Source of the DNA: an uncultured Prevotellaceae bacterium
GTDB lineage: Bacteria > Bacteroidota > Bacteroidia > Bacteroidales > Bacteroidaceae
Length of the DNA: 64,000 bases
Assembly (NCBI GenBank): GCA_900315105.1
Contig: OMXX01000013.1
Span: forward strand, 11,466 to 75,465
Direction of reading: 5' to 3'
Shown: piece by piece, positions 53,549-62,394 of the stretch
Numbering within the stretch: position 1 is the first letter of the stretch
How the letters are laid out: the number at the start of each line of letters is the position of its first letter
Translations under genes and position numbers: made by a program
The notes under the pieces: generated by a model
Told to the model about the DNA's origin: nothing
The model's input: only the letters and a program-made list of their open reading frames with translations
Databases searched by the model: none

Positions 53549-54016
53549 TTACAACTCATCCTTTGCGTAGAAAGAGAGAAGATGCGGCATATCGTATGAG
53601 AAAAGCTCTTCGTCCTTGAAGAAGCGCTTAAGCTCGGCAGCAGCTGTTTCAGGACCGTCTGAAGCATGAACGATGTTCTCCTGACCAGACATGCTATAGT
53701 CACCACGAATGGTGCCTGGGAGCGCCTTACGACCGTTTGTAGAGCCTGCCATCTGACGTACAACTTCTATAGCGTCAATTCCTTCAAGAGCCATAGCGAT
53801 GACCGGGGTGACCATCATCGAATCACGAAGGATTGGGAAGAAAGGCTTTGAGGCAAGATGGGCATAGTGTTCTTTGAGGATAGCCTCGTCGAGCTGCATC
53901 ATTTTAAGACCGACGATCTTGAGTCCCTTCTTTTCAAATATAGATATAATCTCACCAATGAGAGAGCGCTGAACCGTACAAGGCTTCAGCAATACAAGTG
54001 TTCTTTCTTGTTGCAT
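53549..54016 (-). CDS. ndk: Nucleoside diphosphate kinase
   Basis: 155 residues; transfers the gamma phosphate between nucleotides by a phosphohistidine. Conserved RTLVLLKPCTVQRSLIGEI, GSTNGRKALPGTIRGDYS and the active-site NIVHASDGPETA with its histidine. Slightly longer than the ~140-residue norm at the C-terminus (FFKDEELFSYDMPH), as in other Bacteroidota. Confidence 0.96.
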   Translation of the reverse strand: MQQERTLVLLKPCTVQRSLIGEIISIFEKKGLKIVGLKMMQLDEAILKEHYAHLASKPFFPILRDSMMVTPVIAMALEGIDAIEVVRQMAGSTNGRKALPGTIRGDYSMSGQENIVHASDGPETAAAELKRFFKDEELFSYDMPHLLSFYAKDEL

Positions 54017-54102
54017 ATTTTTGGAGGTTTATAGGATAGAGGTTAGGGGGTAGAGAATGACTATACACCAACACCTAACACCCAACACCTATCATCTATT
54101 GT

Positions 54103-56073
54103 TTACTTCTTCCTGACTATTGTTAGCGATTTCTTTACCGGACTACCTTTTGTAGCTGCGGTTCCAGGCCTGGATGCTGTACCCAGCTTTGCAGCACTTC
54201 CTTTGGATGCTGCACCCGGCTTTGTTGTGCTACTAGACTTTGAAGCAGGCCTTCTAGAAACAGACTTTTTAGCAGCAGGAGCAGTTGGGGCTTCTGTCAA
54301 TATACCCTTGATCTTAACATCAGATATACCGATGGTTTTGCCTCGAACTTTTTCAGATACTCTCATCCAAGGATATACACGAAGATATATGTTTCGACCT
54401 TGAGGCACCCTCTTCAACATTTCCTTAGTGATAGTATAGCATTTGTCCTTTGGAATTCTGACCTCTTCTCCCAAAAGTTCAGGATCTGAGAAATCATCAT
54501 TGGTTGATAAATATACACTATAGCAACCGTTATTACCACCAAAAGCGCAAATATCCAAAGTGACATCGCTAATAGTAAACACCTTGTCATTAGGGACTGT
54601 TGCTTTGAATTCTATGTATCTTGTAGGCACCTTTTCAAAGTCAACACTCGGCCAAATCTCCTCGTTAATATTAAAGAGCATCATCTCACGATGATTACTT
54701 GGTGAGACAGGAATCTTTGTGTTTTTCTCAACAAACATCTCGGATGTTGTAACCTCAGATGCCTCAAGAGACCTGGCGATTGCAGCCTTTGATTTATTGG
54801 CAAGCGGCCATGAAGCGAAAGCCTCTTCTCCCCCCTTGTCTATGTTCTCAACCTTTAGTGCCTGTGTCTTTGTCGTTGTTCCATCAGTTGTCGTCAGTTG
54901 AGAAACAACAACTCCACCCCTGCTTGTATTAGCACTAACATAGACCGGAGACATAAAGGTTGAGTTTGTATATTTTATATCTACAGACTCACTCCATTGG
55001 TTTTTATCCAACGAAATCAGGAAGCCGTTATCGACAGAGAGTTTCACATGACCACTCTCTGTAGGCATCTCGAAACCTGAAACGTTAAAGGTCTTGGTAA
55101 GATCAGAGCCGACATATGCCAGTCCCATATCACCATTGTATGGAGTCACGAAGACACCCTTGTTGATAACCACCTCATCAGCAAGCGCCTGAAGTATCTC
55201 TTTCTTCTTCGGATTACTCTCGGTTGATGCCTGTCTCTTAAGCATGAAGGCAAATTCGCGTGCTATCAAGGCAGCTCCAAGGGCTGTGGTATGGGTCTTG
55301 TCATTTTCAGCGAACAGATGACTTGCGCAGTATGAATACCCGTATTTGGCATACATTATTGCAGTCTGCTCGGTAAGGTTGATGAAAGGAACATCGGTAA
55401 ACTCCCCTGCCACTTGCTTTGCTGCTGCAACATAGTCATAGGTTTGGTCGCCGGCATGAACCTTCTCACCCTCGAAAAAGGTCTTGTTCCTGATAACAGA
55501 GAAATTCTCGCCAAGGTCATGCTTTCCTGCCCTTGAGATTCTTTTTCTATCCTCTGTAAATTCCCTACGGGAAATAGAGCCTACGACAATAGGCTTCACA
55601 CCCATCGCCTTTGCTTCCTTAATGAAGTTGCGGATATATTCCTTGTATGTATCAAACGGTGTGGTACCACGATAGTCAACGCCGCTGACTCTGTGCATCG
55701 CTCCCTGACGGGTGAAGTACTCCTTAAGTTCCGCACCATCCGCTCCATTGTTCTTCTCGTCATTATGCGCAAACTGAATCAGCAGGAAGTCTCCCTCATG
55801 CATTTCATATTTTCCGCCCTTGAGCAGATTTTGCCACAATGTAGCCTCCACATAGTATGATTTGCTCGAAGCTCCAGACTTAGCACGATTGTCGATTACC
55901 ACATTATCGGTGAAGTACTGCGGGAGCATCTCCACCCAGCCACGTCTGCCGGATTCATCTTCCAACATAGTGGCATCACCGATAGTATGCACTTTCTTCT
56001 GGGGACCTGCTGAGTATGCCACCGAGAAGGCAGCAAACAAGCAAGCTATTATTGTTAATATCCTTTTATCCAT
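54103..56073 (-). CDS. SGNH/GDSL esterase-like protein with the nucleophile serine replaced by alanine
   Basis: 656 residues from the ATG at 56073 that starts the signal peptide (RILTIIACLFAAFSVAYSA); an in-frame ATG lies four codons upstream. Residues ~25-290 match rhamnogalacturonan acetylesterase-type SGNH hydrolases: block I reads HTIGDATMLED instead of GDSTM, block III is LLIQFAHNDEKN, and block V is NDKTHTTALGA with Asp and His. The codon at the nucleophile is GCC (Ala34). A beta-rich domain (~400-580; YIEFKATVPNDKVFTISDV) may bind carbohydrate, and the last ~60 residues are a lysine/serine/alanine tail (KPGAASKGSAAKLGTASRP). Activity is therefore doubtful; it may have become a binding protein. 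Confidence 0.85.
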   Translation of the reverse strand: MDKRILTIIACLFAAFSVAYSAGPQKKVHTIGDATMLEDESGRRGWVEMLPQYFTDNVVIDNRAKSGASSKSYYVEATLWQNLLKGGKYEMHEGDFLLIQFAHNDEKNNGADGAELKEYFTRQGAMHRVSGVDYRGTTPFDTYKEYIRNFIKEAKAMGVKPIVVGSISRREFTEDRKRISRAGKHDLGENFSVIRNKTFFEGEKVHAGDQTYDYVAAAKQVAGEFTDVPFINLTEQTAIMYAKYGYSYCASHLFAENDKTHTTALGAALIAREFAFMLKRQASTESNPKKKEILQALADEVVINKGVFVTPYNGDMGLAYVGSDLTKTFNVSGFEMPTESGHVKLSVDNGFLISLDKNQWSESVDIKYTNSTFMSPVYVSANTSRGGVVVSQLTTTDGTTTKTQALKVENIDKGGEEAFASWPLANKSKAAIARSLEASEVTTSEMFVEKNTKIPVSPSNHREMMLFNINEEIWPSVDFEKVPTRYIEFKATVPNDKVFTISDVTLDICAFGGNNGCYSVYLSTNDDFSDPELLGEEVRIPKDKCYTITKEMLKRVPQGRNIYLRVYPWMRVSEKVRGKTIGISDVKIKGILTEAPTAPAAKKSVSRRPASKSSSTTKPGAASKGSAAKLGTASRPGTAATKGSPVKKSLTIVRKK

Positions 56074-56167
56074 ATCCTTTACCATATCCTTTACACTTTG
56101 TTATAATAGTTCATAATAGTCAGACAGCTTTGAGGCTCATAGAACATCAGAACCGTATTCCCCTAAA

Positions 56168-56923
56168 TTATATGATTACAAATCCAGATAATATGCGACC
56201 GCATTTCACGTCGCCCTTCTGTTCCCTTCTTGCCGAGAAGAACCTCTCGTCGGTATAGGTGTCAATAGGACTGACGTTTATATTTTCAGCCAATACTCCA
56301 AGCGAGAGCAACTGGCATCGGTTTATTTCCTTCAGGTCAAGATGAAGACGCTTTTCATCTGTCGGATGGCTTACGTTCATCTTCGGAAGACGAACAGAAA
56401 CCTTTTCGATATCAAAGCCTTCGTTTACGAATGCCTCCCCGACTTCATCCCCGACCTCGAAACTCTCAAGGCTGATGCCGGGACCGATAGCAGCCACGCA
56501 CTTGGCAGGATTGGTGCCGAAAGTCTCCTGCATCCTTACAAGCGACTTCTCCACGATTCTCTTCACCGTTCCTTTCCATCCTGCATGGATAGCTGCTGCC
56601 GCATGATGCTCGGGGTCATAGACCAATACGGGAATGCAGTCGGCGGTTGAGATACCCATTATCACATCAGGCACATTACTTATAACTGCATCTATGCCTT
56701 CGAGTCTGTCCTTCCTTTCCGTCTCCGGCAATGTCAGAAACTCATCCGTTACGTGGAAGACATTATCGGTATGAGTCTGATGGGGATATAGGCCGTTATT
56801 TATCCTACCTTGAAGATTTGGGAAATGACTGATAAGCGCTACACTAATCCTATACATGTCGCGCCCCTGAGTACGATCGGTAGTGAATGCGACTATGCCC
56901 TTTCCGAGGTTGTATAGTTCCAT
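56168..56923 (-). CDS. pgeF: Peptidoglycan editing factor PgeF (YfiH/multicopper polyphenol oxidase family)
   Basis: 251 residues, laccase-domain protein of the YfiH family, which removes wrongly incorporated residues from cell-wall precursors and is sometimes annotated as a purine nucleoside phosphorylase. Motifs: MGISTADCIPVLVYDP, AAIHAGWKGTVKRIV with the metal-binding His, and GPGISLESFEVGDEV. The obgE stop is 3 bases before its start, so both are on one transcript. Confidence 0.9.
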   Translation of the reverse strand: MELYNLGKGIVAFTTDRTQGRDMYRISVALISHFPNLQGRINNGLYPHQTHTDNVFHVTDEFLTLPETERKDRLEGIDAVISNVPDVIMGISTADCIPVLVYDPEHHAAAAIHAGWKGTVKRIVEKSLVRMQETFGTNPAKCVAAIGPGISLESFEVGDEVGEAFVNEGFDIEKVSVRLPKMNVSHPTDEKRLHLDLKEINRCQLLSLGVLAENINVSPIDTYTDERFFSARREQKGDVKCGRILSGFVII

Positions 56924-56926
56924 CGC

Positions 56927-58162
56927 CTAATCCTCCTTCTGCTCTTCAGCATCTTCGAGGTCGTCAACATCCTCAATGTCAATATACTCAATATCGTCGG
57001 CATCCTCGATGTCATCCCATTCTTCTTCATCATCCTCATCATCGTAAGCGCCACCGTATATCTCCTCGTCGGCATCACGATCCTCGTCATATACCTCTGC
57101 TGCGAGATATGAAAGGTCCTTGTCACGATGTACGAGAGTATCACCTGCAATGACACCTGCAATCTTATTGCTTTCAGAATTGAGTTCCTTCCAAAGTACG
57201 TCCTTCAGTTCTTCAAGTCCCTGCCCCGTAACAGCGGAGATAAACACTACCTGAAGATCATCAGGCAACGTTTCCTTCAGCATCTCGATAAGCTCATCGT
57301 CAAGCAAGTCGCACTTGGTGACAGCCAGAACACGATGTTTCTGAAGCATCTCTGGATTGAACTGTTCCAGCTCATTAAGCAGAAGCTGATATTCCTTCTT
57401 GATATCATCAGTATCACCCGGAACCATGAACAGCAACAGGGAGTTGCGCTCAATATGACGAAGGAAACGAAGACCAAGACCTTTACCCTCGGCAGCCCCT
57501 TCTATGATTCCCGGGATATCAGCCATTACAAATGACTGGTTATCACGATACCCCACGATACCAAGACTTGGCTCAAGAGTGGTGAAAGGATAGTTTGCTA
57601 TCTTTGGACGAGCAGAGGACAATGCAGAAAGAAGGGTTGACTTTCCTGCATTAGGAAGTCCCACAAGACCGACATCAGCAAGGAGCTTCAACTCCATGAT
57701 GATTGTCATCTCCTGCATAGGTTCACCCGGCTGTGCATAGCGAGGAGCCTGATTGGTTGCTGTGCGGAACTGGAAATTGCCCAATCCTCCACGACCACCT
57801 TTCAGCAGAACCACTTCCTGCTTGTCTTCCATAACATCGCAGACATACTTACCGGTCTCGGCATTATACACGACAGTACCGCAAGGAACATCAATATAGA
57901 TATCCTTGCCGTTAGTGCCATGACACTTGTCACGACCGCCATTGCCACCGTGCTCTGCGTAGATATGACGCTGGTAACGAAGATGGAGAAGAGTCCAATA
58001 GTTGTGGTTGCCGCGAAGGATTATGCTTCCGCCATTACCACCATCACCACCGTCAGGTCCACCGTTAGGGTTGTATTTCACATGACGAAGATGCATAGAA
58101 CCTCGTCCTCCCTTGCCCGAACGGCATTGTATCTTTACGTAATCTACGAAATTACTTTCCAA
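56927..58162 (-). CDS. obgE: Obg-family GTPase
   Basis: 411 residues. The glycine-rich Obg domain is clear ([34 protein letters not shown]), then the G domain: [37 protein letters not shown] and VTKCDLLDD. The last ~70 residues are very acidic ([17 protein letters not shown]). ObgE takes part in large ribosomal subunit assembly and stress control. Lies between adk and pgeF on the same strand. Confidence 0.95.
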   Translation of the reverse strand: MESNFVDYVKIQCRSGKGGRGSMHLRHVKYNPNGGPDGGDGGNGGSIILRGNHNYWTLLHLRYQRHIYAEHGGNGGRDKCHGTNGKDIYIDVPCGTVVYNAETGKYVCDVMEDKQEVVLLKGGRGGLGNFQFRTATNQAPRYAQPGEPMQEMTIIMELKLLADVGLVGLPNAGKSTLLSALSSARPKIANYPFTTLEPSLGIVGYRDNQSFVMADIPGIIEGAAEGKGLGLRFLRHIERNSLLLFMVPGDTDDIKKEYQLLLNELEQFNPEMLQKHRVLAVTKCDLLDDELIEMLKETLPDDLQVVFISAVTGQGLEELKDVLWKELNSESNKIAGVIAGDTLVHRDKDLSYLAAEVYDEDRDADEEIYGGAYDDEDDEEEWDDIEDADDIEYIDIEDVDDLEDAEEQKED

Positions 58163-58185
58163 CTCTGAAAGGCTTTTTTATGTAG

Positions 58186-58257
58186 ATAATTTACCATGTA
58201 CAAAATTTACAACTCCTGTACTGCACAGCAAATTGTACTTTGTACATGGTAAATTAT
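58186..58257. repeat. Perfect 19-bp inverted repeat between adk and obgE
   Basis: ATAATTTACCATGTACAAA at 58186-58204 and its complement TTTGTACATGGTAAATTAT at 58239-58257, 34-base loop. It could act as a transcription or RNA-processing signal in the adk-obgE transcript. Confidence 0.85.
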
Positions 58258-58266
58258 ACTTTGTTT

Positions 58267-58836
58267 TTACTTCTTGATTGCAGCGCTAATCTCAGCGTAG
58301 ATTTCATCTATAGAACCTACACCGTTAATCTTAGCATATTTGCCCTGCTGAATATAGAAATCCTTAAGAGGAAGTGTCTGAGAATAGTATGTGTCAAGAC
58401 GCTTCTTAGCTGTCTCCTCATTATCATCAGCACGACCGCTTGTCTTACCACGAGCGATGATACGCTTGATAAGCTCAGCATCGTCAACCTCAAGACCGAT
58501 AACTACGTTTACCTCCTGACCACGCTCCTTGAGCATAGCATCAAGAGCCTCTGCCTGAGCAATAGTACGTGGGAAACCGTCGAAGATAACACCCTTGATA
58601 TCCTTACCCTTAGAATCGAGAGTTGATGCAAGCATGTCAACAATAAGTGAATCTGGAACGAGCTTACCCTCGTTGATATAAGCAGAAGCTGTCTTGCCAA
58701 GCTCTGTACCAGCCTTGATTTCTGCACGAAGCACGTCACCAGTAGAGATGTGCTCAACTCCAAATTCAGCGATAATCTTATCGCTCTGTGTACCTTTTCC
58801 TGAACCAGGTGCACCGAAAATTACGATGTTCTTCAT
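58267..58836 (-). CDS. adk: Adenylate kinase
   Basis: 189 residues, the short form without the zinc/LID insertion. P-loop IFGAPGSGKGTQSDKII, HISTGDVLRAEIKAGTELG, FDGFPRTIAQAEAL and RTSGRADD for the short lid. Interconverts AMP and ATP with ADP. Same strand as hpt upstream (70 bases) and obgE downstream. Confidence 0.96.
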   Translation of the reverse strand: MKNIVIFGAPGSGKGTQSDKIIAEFGVEHISTGDVLRAEIKAGTELGKTASAYINEGKLVPDSLIVDMLASTLDSKGKDIKGVIFDGFPRTIAQAEALDAMLKERGQEVNVVIGLEVDDAELIKRIIARGKTSGRADDNEETAKKRLDTYYSQTLPLKDFYIQQGKYAKINGVGSIDEIYAEISAAIKK

Positions 58837-58906
58837 CTTTTATACCTTATTTGAATGTTTTATGTTTAAACTATTATCCTATTTCCTAAGTATTCACTTT
58901 TCACTC

Positions 58907-59449
58907 TTAACTTTCTTGGCAAAGCGTATAGACATCCCTTAGCTGTCTGCCTGCCTCATTGTAGTCAAGTCCATACCCTACAATGAAGTCGTCTGGTATA
59001 ATCATTGCCGGATAATCGACTTTCAGGTCAACCTTCAGTTTCGATGGCTTGAAGAAGAGAGAGCAGATAACGGACGAAGCCACGCCCTTGCTTTCAAGAA
59101 TTTCCTTCAACTTCAGAAGCGTATTGCCACTCTCCACGATATCCTCTACAATGATGACGTCCCTACCCGCGATGTCAGAATTAACGCCTATCAGTTCCTC
59201 TACCTTACCAGTAGTCTGAGTTCCGCTATATGAAGATAGTTTTACAAAGCTAACCTCACATGGAATGGTCAGTTCACGAACGAAATCTGCACAGAACATA
59301 AATGATCCATTGAGTACTGCGAGTATCAACGGACACTTTCCTTCATAGTCCTTGTTGACTTTCTCCGCAACGGCCTTCACGCTCTTGAGAATCTCAGTCT
59401 CAGGAATACTCAACTCGAACGTCTTATCGTGTAATTTGACCCTTTTCAT
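58907..59449 (-). CDS. hpt: Hypoxanthine phosphoribosyltransferase
   Basis: 180 residues. Salvages hypoxanthine (and usually guanine) with PRPP. PRPP-binding motif VIIVEDIVESGNTLLKL, active-site loop LSSYSGTQTTGKV, and DFIVGYGLDYNEAGRQL for the purine-binding end. First gene of a hpt-adk-obgE-pgeF minus-strand cluster; minus-strand TAATTTTG at 59474-59481 is the likely promoter box. Confidence 0.95.
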   Translation of the reverse strand: MKRVKLHDKTFELSIPETEILKSVKAVAEKVNKDYEGKCPLILAVLNGSFMFCADFVRELTIPCEVSFVKLSSYSGTQTTGKVEELIGVNSDIAGRDVIIVEDIVESGNTLLKLKEILESKGVASSVICSLFFKPSKLKVDLKVDYPAMIIPDDFIVGYGLDYNEAGRQLRDVYTLCQES

Positions 59450-59473
59450 TAATACTAAATGCTAAATTTGGTA

Positions 59474-59532
59474 CAAAATTACTAAAAAAAAAGGAGAAAC
59501 TGCTCAATAATGAGTAAAATTTAGTATTTTTG
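59474..59532. promoter_or_regulatory. Divergent promoter region of hpt and nnr
   Basis: Minus-strand TAATTTTG at 59474-59481 serves hpt; plus-strand TATTTTTG at 59525-59532 serves nnr. Both upstream boxes are weak. Confidence 0.55.
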
Positions 59533-59549
59533 CACTCATAAATCACAAA

Positions 59550-61064
59550 ATGATGAAAATATTTACGAGTTCACAGATCCACGAACTGGATAAATACACG
59601 ATAGAGAACGAACCGATTTCTTCTATTGACCTGATGGAGAGAGCCGCAAGAGCTCTCACCCAAGCTATTATGGACACATGGGATGTAGAAACTCCTGTCG
59701 TTGTATTTGCCGGCCCAGGAAACAATGGAGGTGATGCCCTTGCTGTTGCAAGGATGCTCGCAGACAGACACTATACCGTAGAGGCATTCCTCTTCAATAC
59801 AAGTGGCCGTCTGTCGCCTGACTGTGAGGAGAATCGTGATATTCTCAAAAAACGCAACAACCTCAAGACGTTCACAGAAGTGATTCAGGAATTCGATCCT
59901 CCTGTTCTTACCAAGGATGTACTTGTGGTTGACGGACTCTTTGGCTCTGGAATCAACAAGCCGTTGTCTGGTGGATATGCTGCTCTCGTAAAATATGTGA
60001 ACTCATCAGAAGCTCAGGTTGTGAGCATCGACCTCCCATCAGGAATGATGACCGAGGACAACACCTACAACGTAAAGGCAAACATCATCCGTGCAGACGT
60101 GACCCTGACTCTTGGCAGTAAGAAGCTCTGTATGATGATGCCTGATCTTCAGCCACTTCTAGGACATATCCGTGTGCTCGATATAGATCTCAGTCAGGAA
60201 TTTATAGACAAGACCGAGACTCAGTATAGCATCATAGAGGAGGATGAAATTCGCAGGATGTTCATACCTCGTGATGATTTCGCACACAAAGGCAACATGG
60301 GACATGCGCTTATCATTGCCGGTTCCTATGGAATGGCAGGAGCCGCGGTTCTTGCAACTCGTGCATGTCTCCGTTCTGGTGTAGGTAAGGTGACTATACA
60401 CACACCAAAGAGCAACTACGAAATCATGTCAATCTCTGTTCCAGAGGCTATTATGCAGTTGGACAAGGAAGAGACTATTTTCACACAGCCAGCAGATTCT
60501 CAAGGATACGAGGCAATTGGAATTGGTCCGGGACTTGGACAGAGCGAGAACACGGCAATAGCAGTTATTGCTCAGATAAGAAGCAACAAGACTCCAATGG
60601 TCATTGATGCGGATGCCTTAAACATCCTATCTACTCACAAGGCATGGATGCAACAGTTGCCTGAGGGACTGATTCTCACTCCTCATCCTCGTGAGCTTGA
60701 CCGTCTTGTCGGTGTTTCTTCAACAGACGATTTTGAACGTCTCACAAGAGCCCGCGAACTTTCTCAGCAACTTAGGGCTTACGTAATACTGAAAGGCCAC
60801 TATTCCGCTTTATGTATGCCTAACGGGCATATCATATTCAATTCTACCGGTAATGCAGGAATGGCAACTGCAGGTTCTGGAGATGTACTTACCGGTATTA
60901 TTACCGGACTTCTTGCCCGTGGTTACTCTCGTGAGAATGCCGCAATCATGGGTATGTATCTCCATGGTTTTGCCGGTGACCTTGCAGCAAGCGAACTTGG
61001 TGAGGAAAGCCTCACAGCTAGTGACATAATCAATTACCTTCCAAAGGCTTTCTACCAGTTATAA
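59550..61064 (+). CDS. nnr: Bifunctional NAD(P)H-hydrate repair enzyme (epimerase plus dehydratase)
   Basis: 504 residues. Repairs damaged NADHX/NADPHX. The N-terminal epimerase half has the VFAGPGNNGGDALAVARML motif and VDGLFGSGINKPL; the C-terminal dehydratase half has HKGNMGHALIIAGSYGMAGAAV, IGIGPGLGQ and the ADP-binding GNAGMATAGSGDVLTGII. Two ATGs are adjacent at 59550 and 59553. The DUF4831 gene follows 12 bases later. Confidence 0.95.
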   Translation: MMKIFTSSQIHELDKYTIENEPISSIDLMERAARALTQAIMDTWDVETPVVVFAGPGNNGGDALAVARMLADRHYTVEAFLFNTSGRLSPDCEENRDILKKRNNLKTFTEVIQEFDPPVLTKDVLVVDGLFGSGINKPLSGGYAALVKYVNSSEAQVVSIDLPSGMMTEDNTYNVKANIIRADVTLTLGSKKLCMMMPDLQPLLGHIRVLDIDLSQEFIDKTETQYSIIEEDEIRRMFIPRDDFAHKGNMGHALIIAGSYGMAGAAVLATRACLRSGVGKVTIHTPKSNYEIMSISVPEAIMQLDKEETIFTQPADSQGYEAIGIGPGLGQSENTAIAVIAQIRSNKTPMVIDADALNILSTHKAWMQQLPEGLILTPHPRELDRLVGVSSTDDFERLTRARELSQQLRAYVILKGHYSALCMPNGHIIFNSTGNAGMATAGSGDVLTGIITGLLARGYSRENAAIMGMYLHGFAGDLAASELGEESLTASDIINYLPKAFYQL

Positions 61065-61076
61065 TTTAGATTACCT

Positions 61077-62132
61077 ATGAAAAGAATAATATCACTATTT
61101 GTAATTGTTTTTGCATTATTCCAATCGGCGCTTGCTCAGGACATTGTGACTGAGGGCGCTCCATACTATCTTCCCAAAACAGCTTTCAAATTCCGTATTC
61201 TCGTTCAGAAAACCAAATTTACTCCAGGAGAATACGCTGAGTATGCGGCTCGCTACCTGAAACAAACTGATGCTGTACTCGAGCCTAAGACATCATACAA
61301 GATTATCGACCTAAAGATGCAGCCTATCGGCGTGCCAGACCCTTCTAAGCATTATACAGCCAAGGCTGGTATGAAGTATAACATACAGAAGGTTTTCGTA
61401 GGCGATAATGGCGTGCTCCTTGCAGTCAATACTGATCCTACGCCAAACGAAGAGGAGCCTTTGTTCACTCCTGCAAGAAAACCTGCCCCTCTTAATCCTC
61501 GCGACTATATGAGTGAGGAAATCCTTGCGGCTGGTAGTAAAGCAAAGATGGCTCAGCTTTGTGCTGAGGAAATCTATACAATCCGTACTTCACGTAATGA
61601 TCTGACTCGTGGTACTGCAGAAACCATGCCAAAGGATGGTGAGCAGTTGAAACTCATGCTTGCATCGCTGAATAATCAGGAAAAGGCTCTTCGTCAACTT
61701 TTTGAAGGCATTACAGAGATTGACACTACCGAGCATGTAGTTACCGTTATGGCAGATGCGCCAACTACCGGTCAGTTGGCTTTCCGTTTCTCTGAGGCCT
61801 TTGGCATAACTGATAATGACGATTTCTCTGGTTCACCATATTATCTTAGCGTGGCAGACCTACAACAGACTCCAGAGGATACCCGAACAGAGAAGGAGAA
61901 AATCATTCAGAAAGATGACCCGGGACTCTTTATCAATGTTCCAGGCAAGGCTCATGTGGCACTCTATAACGCAAATAAGACTATCAAGGAAATGGATATA
62001 TTCTATCCTCAGTTCGGCAGAATAGAAAACCTCAGCGCAAGTCTTTTTAACAAGAAAGTAACAACCACTTTCCAACTCAACCAAGTTACAGGCACAACAA
62101 TACGCTTGAATGTACAGGAGGTTGGGAAATAA
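61077..62132 (+). CDS. DUF4831 family exported protein
   Basis: 351 residues; signal peptide (IISLFVIVFALFQSALAQ). The family pattern is recognisable: APYYLPKTAFKFRILVQKTKFTPGEYAEYAARYL, then GDNGVLLAVN and EILAAGSKAKMAQLCAEEIYTIRTSRNDL. DUF4831 proteins are found in Bacteroidota, function unknown. Downstream of nnr in one unit. Confidence 0.88.
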   Translation: MKRIISLFVIVFALFQSALAQDIVTEGAPYYLPKTAFKFRILVQKTKFTPGEYAEYAARYLKQTDAVLEPKTSYKIIDLKMQPIGVPDPSKHYTAKAGMKYNIQKVFVGDNGVLLAVNTDPTPNEEEPLFTPARKPAPLNPRDYMSEEILAAGSKAKMAQLCAEEIYTIRTSRNDLTRGTAETMPKDGEQLKLMLASLNNQEKALRQLFEGITEIDTTEHVVTVMADAPTTGQLAFRFSEAFGITDNDDFSGSPYYLSVADLQQTPEDTRTEKEKIIQKDDPGLFINVPGKAHVALYNANKTIKEMDIFYPQFGRIENLSASLFNKKVTTTFQLNQVTGTTIRLNVQEVGK

Positions 62133-62164
62133 ACAAAGGACCTAATACACTTACCTATCCTACT

Positions 62165-62274
62165 TTCGATGTACCTTCGCTATGCCTTCGTTCTGCCTTC
62201 GCTTTGAAGCGAAGATAAGATAGGACGTATATGGGAGTTACAACGGACTTACATAGGTATTACTTGGGAGTTGC
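62165..62274. repeat. Two 11-base phased arrays (TTCG and TTAC)
   Basis: TTCG begins at 62165, 62176, 62187 and 62198; then TTAC/TTGC begins at 62238, 62249, 62260 and 62271. Both sets step by exactly 11 bases. Confidence 0.85.
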
Positions 62275-62336
62275 AAGCAGCATAGAGAGTATCCATTATA
62301 CACAAAACAATGAATTCATCTAACCCACACAAACAT

Positions 62337-62378
62337 AAAAATGAATGAGCAATCGTATTTGGTTGCTCATTCATTTTT
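62337..62378. terminator. Bidirectional terminator
   Basis: AAAAATGAATGAGCAA and TTGCTCATTCATTTTT, a 16-bp perfect stem with a 10-base loop, between convergent genes. Confidence 0.92.
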
Positions 62379-62394
62379 AATATAATTATATTCG

